DNA of 64,000 bases from Psychrobacillus psychrodurans (GCA_900114885.1 FOUN01000006.1:124001-188000), one strand, 5' to 3'. Counted from the first letter of the stretch, positions 1 to 8,328 are shown. Notes: a model not told the origin generated them from the letters alone. Made by a program: numbers and translations.

Positions 1-60
1 TTCATTTACTTTGTCTGTTTTACCTTCATTCACTCTAAACCTTGTGCATTCAATATTCAT
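1..60 (-). CDS. DUF6176-like protein, 5' end only
   Basis: An ATG at 60-58 opens a frame that runs off the left edge of the window. The 20 visible residues begin MNIECTRFRVNEGKTDKVNE, which resembles the N-terminus of the small DUF6176 proteins of Bacillus. A weak ribosome site (GGATGG) lies about 8 nt upstream. Function is unknown for the family. It follows the GIY-YIG gene on the same strand with about 30 nt between them, so it may be the third gene of that unit. The identification rests on a short stretch only. Confidence 0.5.
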   Translation of the reverse strand, partial: MNIECTRFRVNEGKTDKVNE

Positions 61-89
61 GGTTAAACCATCCAGTCTTCGTTAGCTTG

Positions 90-437
90 TTAACACGAAT
101 GGTACCCCTCTTCCCCATAGGGCTGCAGCTTTTGCAACCATTTCTCCAGTAACTTTTGTAATTCTTTCTTTTCATCCATGTATTGATTTTCTGATTTCTT
201 TAAAACTTCCACTTGCTCAATGGTGAAATTATCTTTGCCATATTCAAACCATTCTTTTTGTAGCTCTTTATTTGTATGTGTCCCGCTTTCTAACGTAAAT
301 CTAGTTCCGTTCAATGTCTTAAAATTAGGTGTTGATGACACAAATATTTTACCGTTTTGTTTATTTGTGATGACGTAAATCCCTCCTTCTATTTTTATTT
401 CTTTATATTCTTGTTTTAGCTCTTTCTTACGATCCAT
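90..437 (-). CDS. GIY-YIG nuclease-family protein
   Basis: This 115-aa protein carries the start of a GIY-YIG fold: GGIYVITN at about residues 18-25 followed by a KIFVSS segment. The second half is a lysine/glutamate-rich helical tail. In the family this fold cuts DNA, but small Bacillus members like this one have no assigned role. The second motif is IFVSS rather than a clear YIG, so activity cannot be assumed. It starts at an ATG with AAGGATGG 8 nt upstream and lies 21 nt behind the DUF2087 regulator gene, so the two are probably co-transcribed. Confidence 0.7.
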   Translation of the reverse strand: MDRKKELKQEYKEIKIEGGIYVITNKQNGKIFVSSTPNFKTLNGTRFTLESGTHTNKELQKEWFEYGKDNFTIEQVEVLKKSENQYMDEKKELQKLLEKWLQKLQPYGEEGYHSC

Positions 438-458
438 TTGTATTCCATCCTTCTTAGT

Positions 459-1226
459 TTATTTTTTTACCCAATATTCGCTACCATCATCTTTCCTATC
501 TAAAAACCCATATTCTATTAAGTAACGTCTTAATGTTACGAAGTCTTCGTATGCTTTCTTTAAGACATGATTTATTTCTTTTTCTGTGTATGTTTTTTCT
601 TTTTCAAATCTTTGTATAAGAACCCTCAAAGTTGCTAGTTTTTGCTTTTCTTTCTTCGGGAATTTCATAAGAGGGCCATCAATTCCATTAGGAAAAAATT
701 TCGCTTCTACATCTTCCTGTTCTTCTTGGGTAATGTTATAACGATCGTCCACCATCGTTGCTGTTTTATGAAGAGGCAAAAATGCGGGAGCGTGATCGTC
801 TTTTTCCTTTAACAATTCCATCATTGCAAGAAATACTTTTGCTTGTCGCTCTTTTTCTTTTAGCACAAAACGATGATTACGAATCGTCGATGAGCTTCCA
901 ATATCCAATTCTTTCTGTACTTCTGCATCACTTCTACCCTCATAAAATAGACGTAATAAGCTATTTTGATGATCAGTTAACCCAGTCAGCTTTTTGTTTA
1001 ATCCTATTAAATAATGAAAAACAGATTCATGCTCCGCTTCAATATGGAATTTCATGAATTTTTCTGCTTCATATAACATATTATTCTTTGGATAAATGAA
1101 TCCTTTTTCTACTTTATTTCCACATAAAAGACACACATACATGTCTTCCTTTTCGATATAACCCTTCTTTAACTGTTCTGAAGATGCATTCCATAATAAT
1201 TCCGATAACTCCATATACAAACACAA
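459..1226 (-). CDS. DUF2087 transcriptional regulator
   Basis: This 255-aa protein has an N-terminal segment with a CxxC pair (CLLCGNKV) and a later EHES histidine, a central LuxR-like helix-turn-helix (LTDHQNSLLRLFYEGRSDAE..., about residues 100-135), and a C-terminal DUF2087 domain (FPKKEKQK...RYLIEYGFLDR, about 190-255). DUF2087 proteins are treated as DNA-binding regulators. The frame opens at TTG 1226, and an ATG four codons in (1214) is an alternative; neither has a strong ribosome site. It is divergent from the M3 peptidase gene and upstream of the GIY-YIG gene, so it may regulate either. No target is evident. Confidence 0.75.
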   Translation of the reverse strand: MCLYMELSELLWNASSEQLKKGYIEKEDMYVCLLCGNKVEKGFIYPKNNMLYEAEKFMKFHIEAEHESVFHYLIGLNKKLTGLTDHQNSLLRLFYEGRSDAEVQKELDIGSSSTIRNHRFVLKEKERQAKVFLAMMELLKEKDDHAPAFLPLHKTATMVDDRYNITQEEQEDVEAKFFPNGIDGPLMKFPKKEKQKLATLRVLIQRFEKEKTYTEKEINHVLKKAYEDFVTLRRYLIEYGFLDRKDDGSEYWVKK

Positions 1227-1373
1227 CCATTCTTTGTTTATTAATTTACAAACATTATATAATAACGTTTATTTTTTATCAACCTGTAAAAATGTGGTTG
1301 CAATTTTTCTGAAAATAATAAACAATATGAATAAGACGTTTCGTAAAGCGAAACGATAGAGAGGGGAATTTAA

Positions 1374-3071
1374 ATGGTCACATTCAAGGACTACGAATAC
1401 AAACGTCCAAATTTAGAACAAGATAAGGCTACGTTCCAAGAGTTATTAACAAAGTTTAAGGAAGCCACAACAGTTGAAGAACAAAATACTGCGATAGAGA
1501 ATATCAATTCATTTCGCAATGATTACTCTACACATGCAAACTTAGTTTATATTCGTGCATCTATCGATACTAATGATGAGTTCTATCAAAAAGAGCGTGA
1601 TTATTTTGATGAGACCAACCCTGAAATAGAAGAGATGGTTACGGAATATTACAAGGAGTTAGTTGCATCACCGTTCCGAAATGAACTGGAAGCGAAATGG
1701 GGCAATCAGCTTTTTGACTTGGCGGATTATCAAATCAAGGCATTTTCTCCGGAAATCATTTCTCTTATGCAAAAAGAAAATAAGCTTTCTTCCGACTACT
1801 CAAAGCTTGTTGCTTCTGCACAGGTAGAATTTAATGGTGAGACATTAACACTTGCACAGCTAGGACCATATGCAGAATCAACAGATCGTGATACTCGTAA
1901 GAAGGCTAAGGAAGCAAGTAGTGGATTTTTTCATGAAAATGAAGCGAAATTTGATGACCTTTATGATCAACTGGTAAAAGTACGTCATGAAATAGCTACG
2001 ACGCTTGGATACAAGAACTTTGTAGAGCTCGGTTATATTCGTATGAACCGAATCGATTACAATGCGGAAATGGTTAAAAAGTTCCGGGACCAGGTGCGTG
2101 ATTTTATTGTTCCTGTTGCGACTAAGCTTTATGAACGCCAAGCAAAACGTATTGGGGTAGACAGTCTGAAATATTACGATGAACCTTTTAACTTCCTCAG
2201 TGGGAACGCTACGCCACAAGGTTCTCCTGAATGGATTGTGGAAAATGGAAAGAAAATGTATGAGGAGTTATCTCCTGAAACCGCTGAATTCTTCCAATTT
2301 ATGATTGACCGCGATCTTATGGATTTAGTTGCGAAAAAAGGGAAAGAGGCTGGTGGTTATTGTACATTTATCGATAATTACGAATCTCCTTATATATTCT
2401 CTAATTTCAATGGAACTTCCGGAGATATAGATGTACTAACTCATGAAGCAGGTCACGCTTTCCAAGTGTACACAAGTCGCAATATAGGGATCCCAGAATA
2501 TGTATGGCCAACATTTGAATCCTGTGAGATTCATTCTATGAGTATGGAATTCTTTACATGGCCTTGGATGGAGTTATTCTTTAAGGATCAAACCGACAAA
2601 TATAAGTTTGCCCATTTAAGTAGCGGACTTCTCTTCCTCCCATATGGAGTTGCAGTTGACGAATACCAGCATGTTGTATATGAAAATCCGGAGATGACTC
2701 CTACTGAACGCAAGGATGCTTGGAAGAAAATTGAGGAGATTTATTTACCTCACCTCGATTATGACGGAAATAGTTATTATGAGTCTGGTGGGTTCTGGCA
2801 ACGTCAAGGACATATTTATGCTAGTCCGTTCTATTATATCGACTACACACTTGCTCAAATTTGTGCATTTCAATTTTGGAAACGCTCAAGAGAGGATCAC
2901 GAAGCTGCTTGGAAAGATTATTTACACCTTTGTCAGCTAGGTGGCTCGAAATCTTTCACTAAACTAGTAGCTGAAGCTAATTTGATCTCACCATTTGAGG
3001 ATGGTTGTGTAGAATCAGTTATTGGTTCGATTGAGGAATATTTAAATAGTGTGGATGACTCTGTACTATAG
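1374..3071 (+). CDS. M3 family oligoendopeptidase
   Basis: This 565-aa cytosolic metallopeptidase cleaves short peptides. The zinc-binding HEAGH motif lies at residues 357-361, and an ESCEIHSMSMEF stretch about 20 residues later should supply the third zinc ligand. There is no signal peptide. Length and motif spacing fit the roughly 565-residue M3 oligoendopeptidase group rather than the roughly 600-residue PepF group. The ATG has GAGAGGGG upstream. The RDD gene follows almost immediately, so the two may share a transcript ending at the hairpin near 3507. Physiological substrates cannot be read from sequence. Confidence 0.9.
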   Translation: MVTFKDYEYKRPNLEQDKATFQELLTKFKEATTVEEQNTAIENINSFRNDYSTHANLVYIRASIDTNDEFYQKERDYFDETNPEIEEMVTEYYKELVASPFRNELEAKWGNQLFDLADYQIKAFSPEIISLMQKENKLSSDYSKLVASAQVEFNGETLTLAQLGPYAESTDRDTRKKAKEASSGFFHENEAKFDDLYDQLVKVRHEIATTLGYKNFVELGYIRMNRIDYNAEMVKKFRDQVRDFIVPVATKLYERQAKRIGVDSLKYYDEPFNFLSGNATPQGSPEWIVENGKKMYEELSPETAEFFQFMIDRDLMDLVAKKGKEAGGYCTFIDNYESPYIFSNFNGTSGDIDVLTHEAGHAFQVYTSRNIGIPEYVWPTFESCEIHSMSMEFFTWPWMELFFKDQTDKYKFAHLSSGLLFLPYGVAVDEYQHVVYENPEMTPTERKDAWKKIEEIYLPHLDYDGNSYYESGGFWQRQGHIYASPFYYIDYTLAQICAFQFWKRSREDHEAAWKDYLHLCQLGGSKSFTKLVAEANLISPFEDGCVESVIGSIEEYLNSVDDSVL

Positions 3072-3093
3072 TTAGTTGAAGGGAGTTGGAGCA

Positions 3094-3498
3094 TTGAATC
3101 CAGCTGGTTTTTGGATTAGGCTTGGTGCCAATCTTTTAGATGGCATTATTATGAGCCTGCCGCTTGCCATTATTAGTTACCTTATTCTTGGAGAAAGTGA
3201 TACGTGGTTTACTACTTTAGGAACGTATTTATATTTCATATTACTCCCTGTATTTTGGGTAGGGTATACTGTAGGAAAGAAAATTCTTGGTATCCGCATC
3301 GTGAATTTGGATGAGACCGATGTCAGTTTATGGACAATGATTAAACGACAATTAATTGCTAATATTTTTTACATTTTAACCTTAGGAATTGGTGTTATTA
3401 TTAGTGCAGTTATGGTGGGGATTCGCGAGGATAAACGAGCAATTCATGATTTTATAGCGGGTACTTATGTAACTTTCCATCCTCCATGGCAAAAATGA
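3094..3498 (+). CDS. RDD family membrane protein
   Basis: This is a small integral membrane protein of about 134 aa. The RDD signature is visible as RLGANLLDG near the N-terminus, followed by three hydrophobic helices and a conserved GKKILGIRIV segment. RDD proteins are poorly understood; some act in Na+/H+ exchange. I chose TTG 3094 because GGGAG sits 8 nt upstream; TTG 3076 is in frame but has no ribosome site. It lies about 20 nt after the M3 peptidase gene and ends just before a terminator, which suggests a two-gene unit. Confidence 0.8.
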   Translation: MNPAGFWIRLGANLLDGIIMSLPLAIISYLILGESDTWFTTLGTYLYFILLPVFWVGYTVGKKILGIRIVNLDETDVSLWTMIKRQLIANIFYILTLGIGVIISAVMVGIREDKRAIHDFIAGTYVTFHPPWQK

Positions 3499-3506
3499 AT
3501 TTTAAA

Positions 3507-3537
3507 ACAAGCATTCAGCAGGATGCTTGTTCTTTTT
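3507..3537 (+). terminator. Intrinsic terminator after RDD gene
   Basis: An 8-bp perfect stem (ACAAGCAT/ATGCTTGT) with an 8-nt loop is followed by TCTTTTT. It ends the peptidase-RDD transcript. Confidence 0.8.
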
Positions 3538-3570
3538 CACATTGAGTTGAAGAATGTACTGTTATTAAAA

Positions 3571-3615
3571 ACATATCCGCTTCTTACTCCAAAATGGAAT
3601 AAGAAGCGGATATGT
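3571..3615. terminator. Strong bidirectional hairpin
   Basis: A 16-bp perfect stem (3571-3586 with 3600-3615) extends into TCC/GGA pairs around an AAAA loop. T-rich DNA lies on the plus side and an A-run on the minus side. It once served the chemotaxis-receptor gene whose remnant lies next to it on the minus strand. Confidence 0.75.
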
Positions 3616-3626
3616 TATTTTGTTTA

Positions 3627-3857
3627 TTAATATTTAAATTGCGAGATTACATCTTTTAGTTCCTGAGCCATGGAAGAAAGAGATTGAGCAGATGCTGAAA
3701 TCTCTTCCATTGAAGCTAGTTGTTCCTCTGCAGAGGCTGCTACTTCTTCTGAAGTTGCCGCATTTCCTTGCGCAAGGATAGCTATATCATTGGCGATATG
3801 AGAAGTTTCCTGAACAGATGCAGATACCTGTTGTGCTGTTGCAGAAACGTCTTCCAT
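3627..3857 (-). pseudogene. Methyl-accepting chemotaxis protein, 3' remnant
   Basis: The last 76 residues match the end of a chemotaxis-receptor signalling domain. They are alanine/serine/glutamate heptads such as AATSEEVAASAEEQ, which is the C-terminal methylation-helix region, ending in ELKDVISQFKY. Complete receptors are usually over 400 aa, with sensor, transmembrane and HAMP parts. None of these can be found upstream, where the DNA becomes AT-rich and unrelated. The gene therefore looks truncated by deletion, leaving its tail and terminator. Confidence 0.8.
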
Positions 3858-3960
3858 TTATGGTGTGTACAATACATGAAATAATAATAATAATGTTATT
3901 ATAATTTTTCATTAAAAGCTGTAGTAAATAAAACTTTAACCATTAGCAATAGTATTATTG

Positions 3961-4074
3961 GTGAAAAAAGACCTAATGATGATTCTTCAAAATCTTGATT
4001 GTTCATGTGAGGGAATGAAAGGAATTGCATTAGTAGGAGCTAATCAAGTGCTCGAGGAAACGGGTATTAATTAG
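3961..4074 (+). CDS. Possible 37-aa ORF, unknown
   Basis: A GTG-started frame encodes about 37 residues (VKKDLMMILQNLDCSCEG... ending LEETGIN) and is followed 30 nt later by a good plus-strand terminator. There is no clear ribosome site. It could be the tail of a lost gene, since its terminator needs a plus-strand transcript, or a real small peptide. I do not recognise it. Confidence 0.25.
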   Translation: MKKDLMMILQNLDCSCEGMKGIALVGANQVLEETGIN

Positions 4075-4103
4075 AACACGTTACAATAACTAGTAGCGGT
4101 ATT

Positions 4104-4138
4104 AAGAACAAGAACGCATAGATTTCTTGTTCTTTTTT
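4104..4138 (+). terminator. Intrinsic terminator, plus strand
   Basis: An 11-bp stem (AAGAACAAGAA/TTCTTGTTCTT) with a 9-nt loop is followed by TTTT. It points rightwards and has no recognised plus-strand gene in front of it except the 37-aa ORF. Confidence 0.75.
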
Positions 4139-4151
4139 CTAAATATTATCT

Positions 4152-4730
4152 TTATCTTCCCGTAGTTACATTTAAAGTTTCAACTAAATGTAGATTCATA
4201 ACATCTACCGATTCTTCAAAGTCATTTCTATACCATTCAATAATTAATCCTATGATTGCATTTGTCATAAAGGAATATACGAATTTTTTAGATTCATCAT
4301 ATTTCCCTATTTTACTATCCTCCATGAAGTTTGAACGAATCGCATCAAAAAACATATAATAGTATGTTGTCGATACATTATCTGATAAAATGATTCGATA
4401 AAAATCTTCATACTTTTTGACATGATGAAAAATACGAACTGTTTTTGGATCTAAATTTTTTAAAGCTGAATTTTTTAATTGTAGTGCAGAAATATATTTG
4501 TATGGCTCTTTATAGGATTCTTCTAAATCAACGATTACCTCTTCAAAAAATTCCTTAAAAACATCGCCAACTTCTTCATAGTGAAAGTAAAAAGTCCCTC
4601 TATTTATACTAGCTTCTCTACACAACTCTGACACTTTGATATCCGTAAGACGTTTATCTTTCAATAAATGAGTTAAGGCCTGATAGATAGCTTTTTTTGT
4701 CTTCACGACCCTTAGATCTTTTGCTCTCAA
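4152..4730 (-). CDS. TetR/AcrR family repressor
   Basis: This 192-aa protein has the classical N-terminal TetR helix-turn-helix (residues about 8-55, ending SINRGTFYFHYEE) and a variable C-terminal ligand domain. The start is TTG 4730, supported by AAGGAGAG 7 nt upstream. It is divergent from a short-chain dehydrogenase gene. The intergenic region holds two copies of TATTGTACAACT exactly 60 bp apart, one overlapping the dehydrogenase promoter. It therefore most likely represses itself and the dehydrogenase until an unknown inducer binds. Confidence 0.85.
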   Translation of the reverse strand: MRAKDLRVVKTKKAIYQALTHLLKDKRLTDIKVSELCREASINRGTFYFHYEEVGDVFKEFFEEVIVDLEESYKEPYKYISALQLKNSALKNLDPKTVRIFHHVKKYEDFYRIILSDNVSTTYYYMFFDAIRSNFMEDSKIGKYDESKKFVYSFMTNAIIGLIIEWYRNDFEESVDVMNLHLVETLNVTTGR

Positions 4731-4773
4731 TAATATCTCTCCTTATCGAACATATACATCAAAACATGTTTAA

Positions 4774-4855
4774 TATTGTACAACTATTGTGAAAACTGTT
4801 GATTGAATGCGTTTCTATTTTAAATTATACTGTTATTGTACAACTGTATAATAAC
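4774..4855. promoter_or_regulatory. Probable TetR operators and SDR promoter
   Basis: TATTGTACAACT occurs at 4774-4785 and 4834-4845, and both copies centre on the palindrome TTGTACAA. A TATAAT -10 element lies at 4847-4852, directly after the second copy, so a bound repressor would block it. The -35 region is poor. Confidence 0.6.
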
Positions 4856-4874
4856 ATATGAGGAGGAAATAATA

Positions 4875-5633
4875 ATGAGATTACAAGACAAAGTAGCTAT
4901 CGTTACAGGCGCAGCTTCTGGGATGGGAAAAGCAATCGCTGAAGCTTATGCAAAACAAGGTGCAAAGGTCGTTGTTTCCGACTACAATTTGGAAGGTGCA
5001 GAAACTGTAGTAGCAGCTATTAAAGCGTCAGGTGGCGAGGCAATTGCTAACCGCACAAACGTAGCAGAACTTGCTGACTTAGAAAACTTATTCGCTGAAA
5101 CAAAAACAGCATTCGGTAAATTAGATATTTTAGTAAACAATGCAGGTATTATGGATGGAATGGAGCCAGTTGGTGAAATTTCAGATGAAAAATGGGATCG
5201 TTTATTCGCAGTAAATACTACTGGTGTTATGCGTGCAATGCGCATCGCAACTAATATCTTCTTAGAACAAGGCCACGGAGTTTTCGTTAACAATATCTCT
5301 GCAGGTGGTTTACGTGGAGCTCGTGCTGGTGCAGCGTACACCGCTTCTAAACATGCAGTTACAGGTTTAACTAAAAATACAGCTTATATGTATGCAAACT
5401 CAGGAATTCGTTGTAACGGAATTGCTCCAGGTGGCGTAATGACAAATATTCAAGCTTCTATGACTAGCCTTTCTGAATTTGGTATGGGTCGCCAGCAAAC
5501 CGGTAGCGGGACAATGCCACGTGTTGGTCAACCTGAAGAAATTGCACAACTTGCAGTATTCTTAGGTTCCGACGAGTCAAGTTTTGTTAATGGACAAATT
5601 ATTGCTGCTGATGCTGGTTGGACTGCTTACTAA
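4875..5633 (+). CDS. Short-chain dehydrogenase/reductase (SDR)
   Basis: This 253-aa classical SDR has the Rossmann motif TGAASGMG near the N-terminus, NNAG near residue 90, and the catalytic YTASK with Tyr155 and Lys159. These enzymes use NAD(P)H to oxidise or reduce alcohols, ketones or sugars; the substrate cannot be read here. The start is ATG 4875 with a perfect AGGAGG 9 nt upstream, not the earlier in-frame TTG. It is single-gene, controlled by the divergent TetR protein, and ended by a hairpin at 5681. Confidence 0.88.
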   Translation: MRLQDKVAIVTGAASGMGKAIAEAYAKQGAKVVVSDYNLEGAETVVAAIKASGGEAIANRTNVAELADLENLFAETKTAFGKLDILVNNAGIMDGMEPVGEISDEKWDRLFAVNTTGVMRAMRIATNIFLEQGHGVFVNNISAGGLRGARAGAAYTASKHAVTGLTKNTAYMYANSGIRCNGIAPGGVMTNIQASMTSLSEFGMGRQQTGSGTMPRVGQPEEIAQLAVFLGSDESSFVNGQIIAADAGWTAY

Positions 5634-5680
5634 TACTTCTTAAAAAGCAAGACAAAATTATATAAATATGAACTTAAATA

Positions 5681-5717
5681 AACCAGTTACCGATATTCAA
5701 TCGGTGACTGGTTTTTC
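5681..5717 (+). terminator. Terminator after SDR gene
   Basis: A 14-nt stem with one mismatch (AACCAGTTACCGAT with ATCGGTGACTGGTT), a 5-nt loop, then TTTCTT. Confidence 0.85.
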
Positions 5718-5749
5718 TTAAAAGATAAGAAAGTATATAAAAAAGCGGC

Positions 5750-5985
5750 ATGAATACTAGGTTTACAGAATTTTGGAATAACACTACTGATTTCCGTTTC
5801 AGGTGGGGTACAAAGGCTAAAAGTGCCACCTCGTGTGGCAACGCCTTCGTGACCAACATCCTGTTGGCCTCCTGGGTGAGAGCTGAACCATCACCGCCTC
5901 TACGGGTGCGTTGTGATGATTCAGCTGCCTCACTCATCCCGCCGGAGTCGCCACCTTTCACTACAATCAATATAAAGTGTAGTTC
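5750..5985. repeat. Dispersed intergenic repeat, copy 1
   Basis: GC-rich DNA bounded by inverted ends (TGATTTCCGTTTCAGGTGG on the left; CCACCTTTCACTACAATCA on the right). Inside, read on the minus strand, is GGCGACTCCGGCGGGA, the hallmark of the element also found near 18.0, 22.7, 38.6 and 55.5 kb. Open frames across it on both strands are not genes. No transposase is present, so it is probably a non-autonomous miniature element or a structured RNA repeat. Confidence 0.65.
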
Positions 5986-6230
5986 TCAACTTGGAGATAA
6001 AGCAAAGCAAATCGCTGAGATACTAAAATTAATCAAAATTTTATAGGGATAAAACTGTCTACTTAGATAGGTATACTATTTTTATCTTGAAAGAAGAAAG
6101 TGGATATTCTTTTATCTGAGTCCATTTCATCTTTATTTTTTTAAAAGATGGCTATGTTAAAATTAATGGTTGATTTTGAATAACAATACGGTCTATCTAC
6201 TACAGACCCCACTTACGTATATCCTTCAAC
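5986..6230. other. Intergenic, no gene seen
   Basis: AT-rich DNA between the dispersed repeat and the first cassette-type repeat. I find no coding frame, strong terminator or promoter worth naming. Confidence 0.5.
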
Positions 6231-6326
6231 CTTGTTCAACTAACCTACTTCGTAGTTATTAAGAAAAGCTACCTTAACAGGCAACTACTGGTTTAACTAA
6301 ACACCCGTTATTTGAGTAAAAATAAT
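6231..6326 (-). repeat. Cassette-type repeat C1
   Basis: Begins TTGTTCAACTAACCTACTTCG and ends ACACCCGTTATTTGAG. It is the leftmost copy of the repeat that separates genes across 6.2-17.9 kb and lies at the 3' side of the GNAT gene. The middle is degenerate and lacks the usual GCTTTACT hairpin. Confidence 0.65.
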
Positions 6327-6346
6327 AATTAAAGTGTAAAACTGGA

Positions 6347-6787
6347 TTACAATGTTTTCCTAAAGGAATAACACCATTTGTCATAGTTTAATTTATCTTC
6401 ATAAAATCGGTGTGCATCACTTCTTTGTAAACCTGACTCTAAAGCTACATACTCTGCACCATTTTCTTTAGCCCAATCATGTATGTACTTTAACAATTTC
6501 TCACCATAACCAAATGATCTTTGAGACACATCAGTTACTAAATCATAAATAAAAATATGACGCTTGTTATAAAAGTTAATTCTCCAACTTAAGCCAACTA
6601 ATGCAACTATTTTATCTTCTACGGACATTGCGTATAGCTTGTATCCATCTTTACTCATATCTTGAAGTAACTCTATGTATGTTTCTTCTGTTAAATCAGT
6701 TCGTAATTGTTTCATAATAGGAAAAGCTTCTAACCACTGTGTGGTATTTGTTAACTCAGATATAGTTTCTAATATAGAATTCGCCAC
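6347..6787 (-). CDS. GNAT family N-acetyltransferase
   Basis: This 146-aa protein has a GNAT fold. The acetyl-CoA binding segment reads VSQRSFGYGEKLLKYIHDWA, followed by ENGAEYVALESG and the RSDAHRFYE motif typical of the family. The acceptor is unknown. The start is GTG 6787, with GGAGG 9 nt upstream. It sits alone between repeats C1 and C2, as one cassette-like unit, and shares no function with its neighbours. Confidence 0.85.
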   Translation of the reverse strand: MANSILETISELTNTTQWLEAFPIMKQLRTDLTEETYIELLQDMSKDGYKLYAMSVEDKIVALVGLSWRINFYNKRHIFIYDLVTDVSQRSFGYGEKLLKYIHDWAKENGAEYVALESGLQRSDAHRFYEDKLNYDKWCYSFRKTL

Positions 6788-6849
6788 AAATCAATTCCTC
6801 CAATTTTTAAAATTCCCTCAAATTGTTCCATCTATTATTGTAATATTTA

Positions 6850-6929
6850 CACTTCAACAAAACTGCCCCTCAAGATCAATAAAAAAGCTTTACACTTTCT
6901 TGAAGTAAAGCACACCTTTAGTTGAATAA
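6850..6929 (-). repeat. Cassette-type repeat C2 with terminator
   Basis: Reads TTCAACAAAACTGCC at the left, contains the hairpin GCTTTAC (6887-6893)/GTAAAGC (6905-6911), and ends ACACCTTTAGTTGAA. On the minus strand the hairpin is followed by a T-run, so the repeat also terminates the 93-residue gene to its right. Confidence 0.75.
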
Positions 6930-6935
6930 CTTCGC

Positions 6936-7217
6936 TTATTTTTGATCCTCAATAGTTTCAATATCACTAAGAAAAATTAAACCTTTTCTTTTTATAGTGT
7001 ATCTTACGAAGTATGTCTTATCTTTCTGAATTAAATTCATTACCCTTGGTTCCCTAACAATTACTTTAATCTCTTCTCGATGTCCCACAGGGGCATTAGG
7101 GTTAAATCCCTTTATCCATGCGTCATTGTTATCGTTAGAATACCCTTTTTCAGTGACAGTAAAATCAGTTACAGTTAACACAGACGAAAAAGAATTATAA
7201 ATTAAAAAAACAATCAA
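6936..7217 (-). CDS. Small membrane-anchored protein, unknown
   Basis: The frame from TTG 7217 gives 93 residues starting inside a hydrophobic stretch (IVFLIYNSF). The same frame stays open further upstream to about 7270 and adds a basic start and more hydrophobic residues (KSKRILLSAITISIAF). The true protein therefore very probably has a full N-terminal membrane helix and begins at a non-standard codon near 7262 behind a GGAAGAGG-like ribosome site. The rest is a soluble domain (EEIKVIVREPRV, TYFVRYTIKRKG). No family is recognised with confidence; a DUF3139-like lipoprotein or anchor is one possibility. Confidence 0.55.
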   Translation of the reverse strand: MIVFLIYNSFSSVLTVTDFTVTEKGYSNDNNDAWIKGFNPNAPVGHREEIKVIVREPRVMNLIQKDKTYFVRYTIKRKGLIFLSDIETIEDQK

Positions 7218-7280
7218 AAAGGCAATAGAAATTGTTATAGCCGATAATAAAATTCTTTTACTCTTGATAAAATTCCTCTT

Positions 7281-7395
7281 CCTTCACTGTCCTGCGACGT
7301 TAGTTTAAGTGTAACATTTCACAATACATATGCGGAATCAACCAAATTTTTTAGACATACAAATAGACCACCGAAATGATAGCTATATTTTGCTA
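7281..7395 (-). repeat. Cassette-type repeat C3, long form
   Basis: Starts CTGTCCTGCGACGTTAGTTT and continues about 100 nt with GTGTAACATTTCACAATAC and AATAGACCACCG. The same extension recurs at 11270-11380, with roughly three quarters of positions alike by eye. The left arm TTCAACTAA is missing or degenerate here. Confidence 0.55.
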
Positions 7396-7722
7396 AAGCA
7401 TCCATTACTATAAGTACATTATCAGTAACACTATCTTTTTACAGATTAATGTCTATTCACTCAATGCTTAATATAGGTTGTTTATTCAAGAAAGACGCTT
7501 TCTTATTAAAGAAAGCGCGCTTTTATGAAATAACTAGAACATTATCTCAGTCTCAAAATTACTTACTTATATTTTCCTAAAGCTCCTTTTTCTTGAATAA
7601 CATTACTTCTAAATGAATAAGTATTATTTTAAAAGTCAGTATCTAAGATGCGTTGCAAAAGAGACATCGATTTAGCATTTAATTCAGTAGTATATATAAG
7701 AACTCCACCGTAATTTCAGCAC
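7396..7722. other. Intergenic, decayed sequence
   Basis: No gene is seen. A hairpin GACGCTTTC/GAAAGCGCGC near 7494-7522 is followed by TTTT on the plus strand and is terminator-like. The rest is AT-rich and probably decayed cassette DNA. Confidence 0.4.
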
Positions 7723-8328
7723 TTATAACGCTTTTCGCTGGTAAATGATATTGGTAAGTCCCCAAGAGATAGCATAGACTATCATGATGCTAAGTGTCGC
7801 TCCTGTATATAAAGACGTGACAGTTAAATTAACAATGAAATCAGTTATTGCATTTAAATGTTCAGTTAAAAACGTGACAATAGCCGGACCTATAGCTGAC
7901 AAAAGGAGAAAGCAAATGAGTACTACCGGAAAAATATAGCCTGGTTTAAATATATAAAATAATGGAAAGGTAAATGCTGCAAATAATAAGAATAAGCCAC
8001 AGCCAATCGCAATGTCAGTCATAGTAAAAGGTTTATTGAAAACCAATAATGTTAGACTAGTCACCCCGATTGCTAAAATCATGTAAATAATAGCACCGAG
8101 GTAGCGTGAAGCGATAATTTCCGTACGTGTATATGGTAAGGAATTTAATAATATGTTTGTTTCTGCTTTTTCATCGTAAGCATATGTGTTAAAGGGAATA
8201 AAAATACTGGCAACGAGAAAAGTAAAAGCTGGGTGTTTACCCATAATAATAAAGAATAAGATAAAAGGAATAAAGAGTAATAGCTGCCTCTTCTGCAGAA
8301 TGACGTCACGTCTGATTAAATTAAACAT
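7723..8328 (-). CDS. ABC-2 type transporter permease
   Basis: This 201-aa integral membrane protein has about six hydrophobic helices and the short N-terminal cytosolic stretch (MFNLIRRDVILQKRQ) seen in ABC-2 permeases. It overlaps the end of the ATPase gene by 8 nt and is the third gene of a GntR-ATPase-permease operon of the YtrA/YhcF layout. Such exporters in Bacillus are linked to cell-envelope antibiotics. The substrate here is unknown. Confidence 0.8.
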   Translation of the reverse strand: MFNLIRRDVILQKRQLLLFIPFILFFIIMGKHPAFTFLVASIFIPFNTYAYDEKAETNILLNSLPYTRTEIIASRYLGAIIYMILAIGVTSLTLLVFNKPFTMTDIAIGCGLFLLFAAFTFPLFYIFKPGYIFPVVLICFLLLSAIGPAIVTFLTEHLNAITDFIVNLTVTSLYTGATLSIMIVYAISWGLTNIIYQRKAL

